From positions 55,369-119,368 of the forward strand of contig CACLXG010000004.1 of NCBI GenBank assembly GCA_902610815.1: a stretch of 64,000 nt of DNA, given 5' to 3'. This DNA comes from an uncultured Candidatus Actinomarina sp. (GTDB taxonomy: Bacteria > Actinomycetota > Acidimicrobiia > Actinomarinales > Actinomarinaceae). Under the pieces are notes generated by a model. The model worked only from the letters and a program-made list of their open reading frames with translations, ran no database searches and was not told the DNA's origin. Position numbers and translations under genes: made by a program. This document shows, piece by piece, positions 27,484-37,675 of this stretch (position 1 is its first letter; each line of letters begins with the position of its first letter).

Positions 27484-28815
27484 ATGAGTAATAATCTAGA
27501 TGTTATTTTTAAATCCTATGATATTAGAGGTGTCTTTGGGGATACTTTAACTATGCAAGATGCTTATAAAATTGGATATTCTTTTGCAAAATTTGTTGAT
27601 TCAGAATCAATTTTAATTGGTCATGATGGTCGTTTATCTAATATAGAAATGTTAAACGCAGTTACATCTGGTATATCTAACAGTGGTAAATCTGTTTTGT
27701 ATGTTGGGCTTGTACCAACAGATGTTGTATATTCTTTATCGGGACTACTCAATTTACCTGGAGTAATAATAACTGCATCTCATAATCCTAAAGAATATAA
27801 TGGATTGAAACTTTGCAATTCAGGAGCAGTACCGATTGGAGAACATTCAGGTCTATTAGAAATAAAAAATAATATTAAAAATATAGATCTAGGGGTAATA
27901 AGAGACTTTAATTTAGAAACAAACAATGAATTAGGTTTATATTTTGAACATATAAAAAAACTAGTAAAACCAGAAAAAATTGATAGTCAAATTAAATTTG
28001 GAGTTGATGGTGGAAATGGGGCAATAGGTTCTGTATTTAATGACTTAACAACAATTTATAACTTCAATTGTGAAGAACTTTATATGGAAGTAAATGGAAA
28101 TTTTCCAAATCATCCAGCTGACCCATCAAATAAAGAAAACTTGAAAGAGATTATAAAACTCGTTAAAGAAAAAAAATTAGATTTCGGAGTAGCTTTTGAT
28201 GGTGATGCAGATAGGGCAGTTTTTATTGATGATACTGGAAAAGTTGTATCTGGCAGCATGATGACAACACTAATTGCAGATTATTTATCCGAAAAAAACA
28301 GTAATTTAAAAGTTGTCTATAACGTAAATGTTTCTCCGCATGCTTTATCAATACTTGAGTCAAAAAATATTTCTCTATTTAGATGTAAAGTAGGGCATTC
28401 AAACATAAAAGCAATGATGAAAGAACTCGATGCTGATTTTGGTGGTGAACATAGTGCCCATTTTTACTATAAAGATAATTATTTTGCTGATTCCGCAATT
28501 CTTACACTTTTAATGTTGATGAGTATTGTTACTGAACGAGGAGAGAAGGTGAGCAGTATGATTGATAAATATAATTTCCCCCCATCATCTGGAGAAATCA
28601 ACTTTGTAGTTGATGACGTAGGCACTTCTTTAGAAAAAATAAAAACTGTTTTTACTGGTAATTTTGATGAACTTGATGGGCTGTCGTATTTTGATGAGAA
28701 CTTTTGGTTTAATGTTAGAGGATCAAATACTGAACCTAAATTAAGAGTAAATATAGAAGCTCCTTCTCAAAAAATACTTGATGAAGTTTTAGAGAAAATT
28801 TCAACTACTATATAG
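27484..28815 (+). CDS. manB: Phosphomannomutase/phosphoglucomutase
   Basis: Interconverts hexose 6- and 1-phosphates, feeding GDP-mannose or similar. Phosphoserine loop in TASHNPKEYNGLKL, metal-binding DGDADRAV, sugar loop GGEHSAHFYY and phosphate-binding RGSNTEPKLRV are all intact. 443 aa is normal. It starts a plus-strand run through the SIS isomerase, ahcY, secA and beyond; the order manB then SIS protein then SAH hydrolase is reminiscent of mycobacteria. Confidence 0.92.
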   Translation: MSNNLDVIFKSYDIRGVFGDTLTMQDAYKIGYSFAKFVDSESILIGHDGRLSNIEMLNAVTSGISNSGKSVLYVGLVPTDVVYSLSGLLNLPGVIITASHNPKEYNGLKLCNSGAVPIGEHSGLLEIKNNIKNIDLGVIRDFNLETNNELGLYFEHIKKLVKPEKIDSQIKFGVDGGNGAIGSVFNDLTTIYNFNCEELYMEVNGNFPNHPADPSNKENLKEIIKLVKEKKLDFGVAFDGDADRAVFIDDTGKVVSGSMMTTLIADYLSEKNSNLKVVYNVNVSPHALSILESKNISLFRCKVGHSNIKAMMKELDADFGGEHSAHFYYKDNYFADSAILTLLMLMSIVTERGEKVSSMIDKYNFPPSSGEINFVVDDVGTSLEKIKTVFTGNFDELDGLSYFDENFWFNVRGSNTEPKLRVNIEAPSQKILDEVLEKISTTI

Positions 28816-28821
28816 GTAATA

Positions 28822-29817
28822 ATGATTGAACACGTACTTGATTTAGGTAATCAACTAAAAAAAGAGCTGGAAACTTCAACGGATTTTGTTAATGACTCAT
28901 ACAATGATTTATTAATTGTTGGTATGGGCGGTTCAGGAGTTGCGGGGGATGTTTTAAAGCTTATTTTAAATGAAACTACTCAAATAAATGTTGAAGTTAG
29001 AAAAGCTTATGGGATTCCAGAAGTAATTGCTGACAGAAGGCCTAAGTGTCTTTTTATTTCTTACTCAGGAAATACTGAAGAAACTGTTGAAGCTGTAAGT
29101 GATGCGATTAAATATAAATTAGATTGGTCAGTAATTTCAAGTGGAGGGCAATTGCTAGAACTAGCAACAGAACATAGACGACCATTTGTTAAAGTCCCAC
29201 CAGGACTCCAACCTAGAGCAGCATTTGGATTAATGACAAAAGCTGCAATGCATTATGTTTCTTCTGATATAGATGGAAAATATCTAGAGATGTGTAATCA
29301 AGCTGGCGACTATTTAAATGAGACTTTAACAAACCAATTAGAAAAAGAGTTATTATCACAAGCTTTACAGATTTCTAAAGAGATAAGCTCAAAGACGTCT
29401 GTAATTTATGGAGGTACACCGTTAACTTATTTAGTTGCTCAACGATGGAAGACACAAATTAACGAAAATGCAAAATCTAAAGCTTTTGTTGGATATATGC
29501 CTGAGGTGCATCATAATGAAATACTTTCTTGGGAAGCAAACAAAGAAGGTTCCAAAAATAATTATCAGTTATTATTTTTAAGGTCTTCTGAGGAAAATTC
29601 TCAAATTAGTAAGAGATTTGAATTAACAAAAGAAATTATTGGCGACAAGGTTGATATCTCTGAAATTGAGAATATATCCTCAAAAAATATCATTAGTAAT
29701 TTATTTCATTTAACATTATTAGGTGATTTGGTGAGTGTTTATATGGCTGACAATTTGAAAATTGACCCATACGACATCACCTCTATTGAAAAATTAAAAA
29801 AATTATTAAAAGGATAG
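28822..29817 (+). CDS. SIS-domain phosphoglucose/phosphomannose isomerase
   Basis: 331 aa with two sugar-isomerase (SIS) lobes. VGMGGSGVAGDVL and SYSGNTEETVEA form the phosphate-binding site, and the C-terminal PEVHHNEILSWE has the catalytic His/Glu of the bifunctional PGI/PMI family. It would interconvert fructose 6-phosphate with glucose or mannose 6-phosphate and so supply ManB upstream, six bases away. Whether it favours glucose or mannose cannot be read from sequence. Confidence 0.87.
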   Translation: MIEHVLDLGNQLKKELETSTDFVNDSYNDLLIVGMGGSGVAGDVLKLILNETTQINVEVRKAYGIPEVIADRRPKCLFISYSGNTEETVEAVSDAIKYKLDWSVISSGGQLLELATEHRRPFVKVPPGLQPRAAFGLMTKAAMHYVSSDIDGKYLEMCNQAGDYLNETLTNQLEKELLSQALQISKEISSKTSVIYGGTPLTYLVAQRWKTQINENAKSKAFVGYMPEVHHNEILSWEANKEGSKNNYQLLFLRSSEENSQISKRFELTKEIIGDKVDISEIENISSKNIISNLFHLTLLGDLVSVYMADNLKIDPYDITSIEKLKKLLKG

Positions 29818-29824
29818 ATAAAAC

Positions 29825-31069
29825 ATGTCAACAATTAAAGATTCTAAATTAGCATCAGTTGGAAAAGATGAGGTTAACTGGGCGCAAAGACAAATGCAAG
29901 TATTGGAAGATATAAAACTAGATTTTGAAAAAAGAAAACCATTAGATGGATTGAACATCGGTGCATGTATGCATGTCACTAAAGAAACTGCGAATCTAAT
30001 GTTAACTCTACAATCAGCAGGCGCAAATGTCGCTTTGTGTGCGTCTAACCCTCTTTCTACAAAGGACTCGGTAGCAGCTTATCTTAACGATAGTGGTGTT
30101 GAAGTTCATGCAATACATGGTGTAAGTAATGAAGATTTCTTCAAGCATCTTAATTCTGTACTAGATACTAAACCAGACATAACCATGGATGATGGAGCTG
30201 ATTTAGTTTCTCTACTTCATACTGACAGAGCTGATTTGCCTGTAATGGGTTCTATGGAGGAAACTACAACGGGAGTGATAAGGCTTAAGTCTATGGAAAA
30301 AAATAATAAGCTAAGATTCCCAGTTGTTGCTGTGAATGATTCAGACACTAAACACCTTTTTGATAACAGATTTGGTACTGGTCAAAGTGCTATGGATGGT
30401 GTTGTTAGGGCTACAGATTTACTTATCGCAGGACTAAATGTTGTTGTCATTGGATTTGGTGATTGTGGTAAAGGAGTCGCCGAAAGGGCTTACGGTATGG
30501 GGGCTAAAGTTACAGTTGTTGAACCAAATTCAGTAAGGGCTCTAGAAGCTCTAATGCATGGTTACGAGGTAAAATCTAGTATTAATGCTGCAAAAATTGC
30601 TGATGTTATAGTGTCAGTTACTGGCAACATGCATGCTTTAGACAAACAGCATTTTGATGTCATGAAAGATGGAGTTGCACTTGCAAATGCTGGTCATTTT
30701 GATGTTGAGATAAATCTTAAAGCACTTAAGGAGCATAGTTCAAGCGTTGATAGAGTAAGGGACCATGTTCATAGTTATAAATATAATGATAAAGAAATCC
30801 TAGTTCTTGCTGAAGGAAGGCTAGTAAACTTGGCTGCTGCAACTGGACACCCTGCATCAGTTATGGATATGTCTTTTGCTAATCAGGCTCTTGCAGCTGA
30901 GTGGATAAAAGACAACTATAAAACTCTTGAACCAAAAGTATATACATTACCTGAAGAAGTGGATTTAAAGATAGCGGCAACTAAATTGGGACTCATGGGT
31001 GGTGAGTTAGAGGTCCTTACTGAGGAACAAATTAAATATCTTGACTCATGGGAGCACGGCACTAGCTAA
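29825..31069 (+). CDS. ahcY: Adenosylhomocysteinase
   Basis: Splits S-adenosylhomocysteine into adenosine and homocysteine using bound NAD+, relieving inhibition of methyltransferases. INIGACMHVTKETANL-like N-terminal region, TMDDGADLVSLLH, the VAVNDSDTKHLFDNRFGTGQS active-site stretch and NAD motif VIGFGDCGKGVAERA are present, as is the C-terminal NLAAATGHPASVMDMSFANQ. 414 aa is the short form without the extra insertion of eukaryotic and some bacterial enzymes. AAACATG start at 29825. Confidence 0.93.
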   Translation: MSTIKDSKLASVGKDEVNWAQRQMQVLEDIKLDFEKRKPLDGLNIGACMHVTKETANLMLTLQSAGANVALCASNPLSTKDSVAAYLNDSGVEVHAIHGVSNEDFFKHLNSVLDTKPDITMDDGADLVSLLHTDRADLPVMGSMEETTTGVIRLKSMEKNNKLRFPVVAVNDSDTKHLFDNRFGTGQSAMDGVVRATDLLIAGLNVVVIGFGDCGKGVAERAYGMGAKVTVVEPNSVRALEALMHGYEVKSSINAAKIADVIVSVTGNMHALDKQHFDVMKDGVALANAGHFDVEINLKALKEHSSSVDRVRDHVHSYKYNDKEILVLAEGRLVNLAAATGHPASVMDMSFANQALAAEWIKDNYKTLEPKVYTLPEEVDLKIAATKLGLMGGELEVLTEEQIKYLDSWEHGTS

Positions 31070-31071
31070 GT

Positions 31072-33669
31072 TTGAGTATATTTAAAAAAGTCTTATCTGT
31101 TGGAAGTGGAAAGCTTGCTTCAGAGTTAAACAATGTTGTTCAAGCCATCAATGATAAAGAAAAAGAATTTGAATTATTTTCAGATGAAGAAATCAAGATA
31201 AACTTTCAAGATTTATCAAAAAAACTAAATGGTGATCCTCAAAGTATAGAAGTTGAGGCTTTTGCTTATATTAGAGAAGCTGCAAAAAGAACACTTAGAC
31301 AAAGACATTATGATGTTCAGCTTTTTGGTGGATTGGTCTTACTAAGAAATAAAATAGCCGAAATGAAAACAGGAGAAGGAAAAACTTTAGTTTCAACATT
31401 ACCCATTTCTTTAATGGCATTATTTAAAAAAGGAGTACATGTTGTTACTGTTAACGAGTACTTAGCAAAGAGAGATGCTGAGTGGATGAGCCCAATTTAT
31501 AATTTTCTGGGACTTGAGGTAGGGTTAATCCACTCAAACCAAGATCCTGTAGAAAAAAATCAAGCTTACAAAAAAGATATTACTTATGGAACTAATAATG
31601 AATTTGGATTTGATTACTTAAGGGATAATATGGCTATTTCTGGTGAACAACTTGTTCAAGGAGAGTTATTTTACAGTGTTATTGATGAAGTTGACTCAAT
31701 TTTGGTCGATGAAGCAAGAACTCCTTTAATTATCTCTGGTAAAGTTAGTGATTCTACAAAGTGGTATTCAGAATTTACAAAAATTATAAAGGGAATGAAA
31801 AGAGATATTCATTATGAAATTGATGAAGCTAAAAGGCAAGTACATACAACCGAACTTGGAGTGGAGTACGTTGAGTCAAAGCTAGGAATTCCCAATCTTT
31901 ATGAAAATACCAAAACAAATTTTATTCATTATTTAACAGCAACTTTAAGAGCTAAGACAATTTTTGTAAAAGATGTTGATTACATCGTCGCAGATGGACA
32001 GATAAAAATTGTTGATGAATTCACAGGAAGGGTACTCGAGGGAAGAAGATATTCGGATGGCCTTCATCAGGCACTAGAAGCTAAGGAAAATGTAAAAATA
32101 CAAGATGAAAACCAAACTCTAGCATCTATAACTTATCAAAACTATTTCAGAATGTACGAAAACCTAGCTGGAATGACTGGTACTGCAAAAACCGAAGAGG
32201 AAGAATTTGTTCAAATATACAATTTAGAAGTAGTTGAAATACCAACAAATCTTCCAATACAGAGAGCAGATCAGCAAGATGCAGTTTACAAAACCAATAA
32301 AGCAAAATTAGAAGCTGTAATTGAAGATATAAAACATAGAAATCAAAATGGACAACCAATATTACTTGGTACAGTATCAGTTGAAGCATCAGAAGAAATT
32401 TCAAAGTTATTAACTTCTAAAGGTATTGTTCATAATGTCCTGAATGCAAAAAATCATGAACAAGAGGCCAATATTATTGCTCAAGCGGGAAAGTTGGGTG
32501 CTGTAACAGTAGCAACAAACATGGCAGGAAGAGGAGTAGATATAAAGCTTGGTGGTAATGCAGAAGAGATGGCACTACAGCTCCAAATGAATGAAAACGA
32601 GCTAGATAATCCAAATTATCTAAAATCTAAAATTTTAGAACTTGAAGAAATTGTAGAAGAAGAAAAAGAAAAGGTCCTATCCCTTGGAGGTCTTTATGTT
32701 CTTGGAACGGAAAGACACGAATCAAGAAGAATTGATAATCAGTTGAGAGGTAGGTCTGGCAGGCAAGGGGATCCGGGTGAATCTAGATTTTATATTTCCT
32801 TACAAGATGAGCTTATGCGTAGATTTCAAGGTGAAAGAATTGAATCAATAATGGATAAACTGAATTTACCTGACGAAGAAAGAATTGAGCAATCAATGGT
32901 CACTAAAAGCATTGAAAGAGCACAAGCTCAAGTTGAGTCATTAAATTTTGAAATAAGAAAAAATGTATTAAAGTTCGACCAAGTTTTAAATCAGCAAAGA
33001 GATGTTATATATAAATGGCGAAGAGAGTTGCTCCGCTCTGAAAATATTAATGACTTAATAGAAGACTGGTTATCAGATGTGTTAGATACAGTTGAAAACA
33101 ACATTGATTCTTATAAAAAGAGCTATGAAAATCTTGAACAATTTAATGAACTTGTTGAAAACGAGTTAGGCGAACTCTTAAGTGATTCAGTAAGAAGTAA
33201 ATTTCTCAAAAATTTACAAATAAATGATGATTTGGATATATATAAAGATCTAGAAAGTCTTTTTAATGAAAACGAAAAACAGGATAGAGATAACTTTTGG
33301 AATCTTGCAAGAGGTTCAGCACTTTCATTTATTGACCAGTCATGGAAAGATCATCTATCTGAAATGGATTATCTACGATCAGGCATAGGCTTGAGAGCAA
33401 TGGGGCAAAGAGATCCGTTAGTTGAGTATCAAAATGAAGGATATGACCTTTTTGAAGAATTGATTAATAACGTAAAGTTTTCAGTAATTAGGATTTTATT
33501 AAATTTTGATAAAACTTTGGTTGTTCGAAAAGAAAAAAATATTGATGATAATGTAAAAGAAAAGGTAATTACAAAAGATAAAATAGGTAGAAATGATTCT
33601 TGTTATTGTGGTTCGGGAAAAAAATATAAAAAATGTGGATTGGTTGATAAATGTATAAAGAAATCCTAA
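31072..33669 (+). CDS. secA: Preprotein translocase ATPase SecA
   Basis: Motor of the Sec export pathway, needed for the several secreted proteins here. Walker A is MKTGEGKTLVS, the Walker B/DEAD region is VIDEVDSILVDEARTP, helicase motifs GRGVDIKLGG and LRGRSGRQGDPGESRF are present, and the C-terminus has the SEC-C zinc motif beginning GRNDSCYCGSGKKYKKC. 865 aa is typical. The start is TTG at 31072, two bases after ahcY. Its last 19 bases overlap the true start of prfB. Confidence 0.94.
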   Translation: MSIFKKVLSVGSGKLASELNNVVQAINDKEKEFELFSDEEIKINFQDLSKKLNGDPQSIEVEAFAYIREAAKRTLRQRHYDVQLFGGLVLLRNKIAEMKTGEGKTLVSTLPISLMALFKKGVHVVTVNEYLAKRDAEWMSPIYNFLGLEVGLIHSNQDPVEKNQAYKKDITYGTNNEFGFDYLRDNMAISGEQLVQGELFYSVIDEVDSILVDEARTPLIISGKVSDSTKWYSEFTKIIKGMKRDIHYEIDEAKRQVHTTELGVEYVESKLGIPNLYENTKTNFIHYLTATLRAKTIFVKDVDYIVADGQIKIVDEFTGRVLEGRRYSDGLHQALEAKENVKIQDENQTLASITYQNYFRMYENLAGMTGTAKTEEEEFVQIYNLEVVEIPTNLPIQRADQQDAVYKTNKAKLEAVIEDIKHRNQNGQPILLGTVSVEASEEISKLLTSKGIVHNVLNAKNHEQEANIIAQAGKLGAVTVATNMAGRGVDIKLGGNAEEMALQLQMNENELDNPNYLKSKILELEEIVEEEKEKVLSLGGLYVLGTERHESRRIDNQLRGRSGRQGDPGESRFYISLQDELMRRFQGERIESIMDKLNLPDEERIEQSMVTKSIERAQAQVESLNFEIRKNVLKFDQVLNQQRDVIYKWRRELLRSENINDLIEDWLSDVLDTVENNIDSYKKSYENLEQFNELVENELGELLSDSVRSKFLKNLQINDDLDIYKDLESLFNENEKQDRDNFWNLARGSALSFIDQSWKDHLSEMDYLRSGIGLRAMGQRDPLVEYQNEGYDLFEELINNVKFSVIRILLNFDKTLVVRKEKNIDDNVKEKVITKDKIGRNDSCYCGSGKKYKKCGLVDKCIKKS

Positions 33670-34755
33670 AAAAAATATCTTTATTTAACGAACGCCTTGC
33701 TTCTGCCAAGGAGTATCTTTGACTTTGAAAATAAATTAAAAAAGTTAAAAGATTTAAACATTGAAATAAATGATAAAGACTTTTGGAACAACCCTCAACA
33801 TGCACAAAAAGTATCTATAGAAGCTTCTACGATAGAAAAATTGATTTCTTCTCTAGAAAATTTAGAAACAAACTTAGCAGACATTAAAGAATTAATAGAA
33901 ATTACTGGTGAAGATAATTTAAATGAAAATGATTTTTTAGAAGAAATAAATAACTTTGAAAAAATGATAGAGGAGATTGAGAATGAAGCACTATATTTTG
34001 GAGAATATGACGATTTAAATGCTGTGATAACAATTAATGCTGGCGCTGGTGGGGTTGATGCACACGATTGGGCGGAAATGTTATTTAGAATGTATACTAG
34101 ATTTTTATCTAGTCAAGATATGAAATATCAAATTGAAGAAATTTCACAAGGTGAAGAAGCCGGGATAAAATCAGTCTCCTTGAGAGTAGATTCATACAGA
34201 GCTTATGCAACTTTAGAAAGCGAAAGAGGGGTGCATAGACTTGTCAGAATCAGCCCCTTTGACAGTAATAAAAGAAGGCATACCAGTTTTGCAGGTGTAG
34301 ATGTTGTACCACTAATCGAACATAATGAAGAAATAGTAATTCAAGATGATGAAATAAGGGTAGATGTATACAGATCATCGGGTGCTGGTGGTCAGCATGT
34401 GAACACAACTGATTCTGCAGTTAGAATAACACACATTGAATCCGGTATAGTAGTTGCTTGCCAAGCTGAAAGATCGCAACTGCAAAACAAAAATAGAGCC
34501 CTTGAATTATTAAAGACAAAACTAATTCTCAAGCAAAAAGAAGAAGAACTTCTTAAAATTAATAATATTAGAGGAGATCAACATGAGGCTGGTTGGGGTC
34601 GACAAATTAGATCGTATGTATTGCAACCCTATCAACAAGTGAAAGACGCTAGGGGTAATATTGAAGTAGGAAATGTCGAGAATGTTCTTGATGGTGATAT
34701 TTCCGTATTTATTAAGGAGTATCTAAAATGGCGAAGACAGGGAATAAATGATTAG
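33651..34755 (+). CDS. prfB: Peptide chain release factor 2, +1 frameshifted
   Basis: RF2 ends translation at UGA and UAA. The conserved body has the SPF codon-recognition tripeptide (RISPFDSNKRR) and the catalytic GGQ (SGAGGQHVN). The first part is in another frame: ATG 33651 through CTT 33719 gives 23 codons ending KEYL, then TGA at 33720; a +1 shift continues DFENKLKKL, matching the YL-stop-DY junction of E. coli RF2. The product is 367 aa, normal length. The TTG at 33697 in the downstream frame would lose the N-terminus and is rejected. RF2 level would be autoregulated by UGA decoding. It overlaps secA and ftsE. Confidence 0.93.
33708..33723 (+). other. Programmed +1 frameshift site of prfB
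   Basis: AAGGAG at 33708-33713, three bases (TAT), then CTT TGA C at 33717-33723. This matches the layout of the well-known E. coli prfB site (AGGGGG-TAT-CTT-TGA-C): an internal Shine-Dalgarno-like element three bases before a slippery Leu codon and a UGA stop followed by C. The peptidyl-tRNA slips from CUU to UUU when RF2 is scarce. Confidence 0.92.
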
Positions 34756-35431
34756 TTTAAAAAATGTTTCTTTAGTTTTTCAGGGTGGAAGTGTAGCTAT
34801 ATCCAATATTTCAACACAAATAGAGGATGGCGAATTTGTATATTTAGTTGGACATTCTGGTAGTGGAAAATCATCATTTTTAAAGTTGCTATATAAAGAA
34901 TATATTGCAACAAAGGGTGAAATAGAAGTCGCAAATATAGATGTCTCAAAATTACCAAAATGGAAAATACCTTTACTAAGAAGAAAAATAGGGATTGTTA
35001 CACAAGAGCCGCAATTACTTGAAAACAGAAATACTTCAGAAAACATAGCCTTTGCTTTGGAGGTAATGGGAAGCCTTCCTGAAGAAATAGAGGCAAAAAC
35101 AAATACACTTTTAGACTTAGTAGAGCTAAACGAAAATGCATACAAGTACCCTGGGCAATTGTCTGGTGGAGAGGCAACAAGGGTTAGCATAGCACGAGCA
35201 TTAGCAAATAATCCGGTTGTTCTATTATGTGATGAGCCTACAGGGAATTTAGATCCAGATCTTAGCATTCAGATAGTTTCATTATTAGAAAAGATTAACA
35301 GAGCTGGTACAACAGTAATTATGGCTACACACGATTCCTCAATTGTTAACAGAAGAAAGAAGAGGGTAATAGAACTTAATGAAGGAAAAATTACTCGAGA
35401 TGAATTAGATGGAAGCTATATAGTAAGGTAA
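34748..35431 (+). CDS. ftsE: Cell-division ABC ATPase FtsE
   Basis: ATPase partner of FtsX at the division septum, controlling peptidoglycan hydrolases. Walker A VGHSGSGKSSF, signature LSGGEATRVSIARAL and Walker B VVLLCDEPTGNLD are present in 227 aa. It overlaps prfB by eight bases and precedes ftsX by two, the standard actinobacterial order. Confidence 0.93.
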   Translation: MISLKNVSLVFQGGSVAISNISTQIEDGEFVYLVGHSGSGKSSFLKLLYKEYIATKGEIEVANIDVSKLPKWKIPLLRRKIGIVTQEPQLLENRNTSENIAFALEVMGSLPEEIEAKTNTLLDLVELNENAYKYPGQLSGGEATRVSIARALANNPVVLLCDEPTGNLDPDLSIQIVSLLEKINRAGTTVIMATHDSSIVNRRKKRVIELNEGKITRDELDGSYIVR

Positions 35432-35433
35432 TC

Positions 35434-36309
35434 ATGAATAAATTTTCATATGTCATAAAAAACACATTATTAAACATGCGAAGAACCCCTCTTTTAGTAT
35501 TTGCAACAATTATTGCTGTACTTGTATCTAGCTTTCTAGTATTTACTACTCTTTCAGCACGTTCTATTGTAGAAAATAATACACTTCGTTGGCAAAATGG
35601 TGTCCATGTTGTTGTTTTTCTTGATGACAGAGTTACAACTACTGCTCACAAACAACTTGAAGAATCTCTTGAAAGTTATCCTGAAGTGAGAACAGTTGAA
35701 TACTTTTCAAAATCTGAAGCTGAAGAGGAGTTTAAAACTTTATTTAGAGATCAGCCAGAACTTCTTGCAGAAGTTGATTATGAAATCCTACCCTCATCTT
35801 TAAGAATTAATTTAAATGATCCATCTGACTATACATTAATTATCAATAGACTTGACGGCAATCCTGCAGTAAAGGAAATTAGAACATCTGGCGAAGCTAT
35901 TGAAAGGCTATTGAGTTTAACTGACACTTTGGTGATTTCAGCTTCTGCCTTCGCTTTCTTAATTGGATTTGCTGCTTTTATTTTGATTATCAATACATTA
36001 CGACTTGCTGCGTATTCAAAGAAAAAAGAAATTAAAATAATGAGACTCATTGGTGCTTCATCAACATATATAAGGCTACCATTTATTTTTGAAGCAGTAA
36101 TTGAGTCATTAATTGGAACAAGCATTGCAGTTGGATTTGGTTGGGCTGTAATTGAGTACTCCAAAAATTCAATAGTTGCTGAAAGTATTTTTGACATTAA
36201 TATATCTGATGATTACTTAATTTTTTTAACATTATCTTTACTCATGTTTTCACTAGTTTTTGGATTATTTGCATCGTTTGTTGGAATAAGAAAAGCACTA
36301 AATGATTAA
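35434..36309 (+). CDS. ftsX: Cell-division permease-like protein FtsX
   Basis: 291 aa, with one N-terminal helix (about 20-45), a large outer domain (about 46-160, with VVVFLDDRVTT), and three C-terminal helices around SASAFAFLIGFAAFILII, the IKIMRLIGAS loop, and FLTLSLLMFSLVFGLFASF. This is the FtsX topology. It does not transport; it relays FtsE ATP hydrolysis to an outside hydrolase. It overlaps the M23 peptidase gene by eight bases, which strongly suggests that protein is its effector. Confidence 0.92.
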   Translation: MNKFSYVIKNTLLNMRRTPLLVFATIIAVLVSSFLVFTTLSARSIVENNTLRWQNGVHVVVFLDDRVTTTAHKQLEESLESYPEVRTVEYFSKSEAEEEFKTLFRDQPELLAEVDYEILPSSLRINLNDPSDYTLIINRLDGNPAVKEIRTSGEAIERLLSLTDTLVISASAFAFLIGFAAFILIINTLRLAAYSKKKEIKIMRLIGASSTYIRLPFIFEAVIESLIGTSIAVGFGWAVIEYSKNSIVAESIFDINISDDYLIFLTLSLLMFSLVFGLFASFVGIRKALND

Positions 36310-37675
36310 AAAAATAACTATATTATTTACGATTATATTTTTCATAACATCTTTTTTATTACCTGATAATTTAAGCGCTATAACTGCTGAAGATAGATTA
36401 ATTGAGGTGGAAAGACAACTTCAAGCAATTGCTGAACAAATTAGTAAGTACGAAGGTGAAAGAACTGATCTTGAGAAAGCAATTTTAGCAAACGACAAAG
36501 ACCTTGCCCAAGTAAACAGTGAATTAGCTGAGGTACAAAGTAGATTAGTAGTTGTTGAGAAGGAATTAAATAAAGCTTTAGAAAACTATGACTTTGCTCT
36601 AAATGATCTTGCCGCAGTACAAGAAACTATTGTTCAAGAGCAAATAAAGTTAGGGAAAATAAAAAATGAGATCTCAGATGTTTCAGATGAATTGTTTGAA
36701 ACTCAAAAAACTCTTATTATTGCTGATGAAAAACTTCAAGAGCAAGCAGTAAGCCTTTACATTAATGGAGTTATGAGCCCCTCAACTGCACTATTTATTG
36801 AACTAAATGAACTTTCAAATTTTTTAGTTGCTTTAGGTTATGCATCTACAATAGTTGATTCCGCATATGCAATAATTGAGCAATTGAATGCATTAGGAAC
36901 TCTTGCAACAAGTCAAACAGAATTCTTAACTGCACGTGAAGATGAGCGTGTAGAGATTGTTACAAACTTGCAAAATGAAGAAGAAAGAAAAAACGAAATT
37001 TCTATTGAAGCTGAAGAATTTGCTGATCAAATTGAAGAGAAAAAGGAAGCAGTTGAACGTGAAAAGCGATTGGTAGAATCTAAAAAAGCCCAAGTTTTAA
37101 GAGCTAGAAAAGATGCTCAAAATCTGTTAAGCCAAGCCAATAAAGAACTCGAAAAATTAGACAAAGAGCATGCTGATCTGGAAAAACTTGAAGATGCTAT
37201 ACAAGCTGATATTGCAAGATTGAGTAGCTCTGGAGGTGTTGCGCCAAGTACACTTTCATGGCCAGTTACAACGGGCTACGTTTCTAGTGGGTATAAGTGG
37301 AGAAGATTAGGTGGTACTACTAGTTTCCACGGAGCTATTGATATAGCTGCAGCCAGAGGTACACCAATTAAGGCAGCAGGAGCTGGCGTTGTAATTCTTG
37401 CAAGATATTATGGGCTTGCGGGTAGAACAGTTTTCATAGATCATGGAGGTGGATTAACAACTTTATATTTTCATATGGACAAAATATTAGTAAATGTTGG
37501 TCAAACTGTTTTCACTGGAGATCAAATTGGAACTGTGGGCAATACTGGTCGATCCACTGGCCCACACTTGCATTTTGAAACAAGATTAAGAAATCCTAGT
37601 GCAGCAAACTGTTCCTTGCCTTATCTAGATCCGACCTCTCGTGGTAGAGTAAATCCATATTGCTTTTTAGATTAA
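36302..37675 (+). CDS. Secreted coiled-coil M23 peptidoglycan peptidase (FtsEX effector)
   Basis: 457 aa: signal peptide (about 1-28), a long coiled coil (about 30-295, rich in E, K, A, Q), then a LytM/M23 domain with FHGAIDIAAARGTPI (zinc His and Asp) and GPHLHFETR. The layout is that of EnvC and of actinobacterial septal hydrolases regulated by FtsEX; unlike EnvC its zinc ligands look intact, so it may cut peptide cross-links itself. Its start overlaps ftsX and its stop shares bases with smpB. Confidence 0.9.
   Translation: MIKKITILFTIIFFITSFLLPDNLSAITAEDRLIEVERQLQAIAEQISKYEGERTDLEKAILANDKDLAQVNSELAEVQSRLVVVEKELNKALENYDFALNDLAAVQETIVQEQIKLGKIKNEISDVSDELFETQKTLIIADEKLQEQAVSLYINGVMSPSTALFIELNELSNFLVALGYASTIVDSAYAIIEQLNALGTLATSQTEFLTAREDERVEIVTNLQNEEERKNEISIEAEEFADQIEEKKEAVEREKRLVESKKAQVLRARKDAQNLLSQANKELEKLDKEHADLEKLEDAIQADIARLSSSGGVAPSTLSWPVTTGYVSSGYKWRRLGGTTSFHGAIDIAAARGTPIKAAGAGVVILARYYGLAGRTVFIDHGGGLTTLYFHMDKILVNVGQTVFTGDQIGTVGNTGRSTGPHLHFETRLRNPSAANCSLPYLDPTSRGRVNPYCFLD

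Noticed and set aside
33697..33699. TTG as the start of prfB
   Set aside because: It would give an N-terminus without RF2 similarity. The upstream frame plus the CTT-TGA-C shift site rebuilds the conserved N-terminus, so 33651 is the better start.
34780..35268. 162-residue minus-strand reading frame
   Set aside because: It is antisense to ftsE, which has complete ABC motifs.
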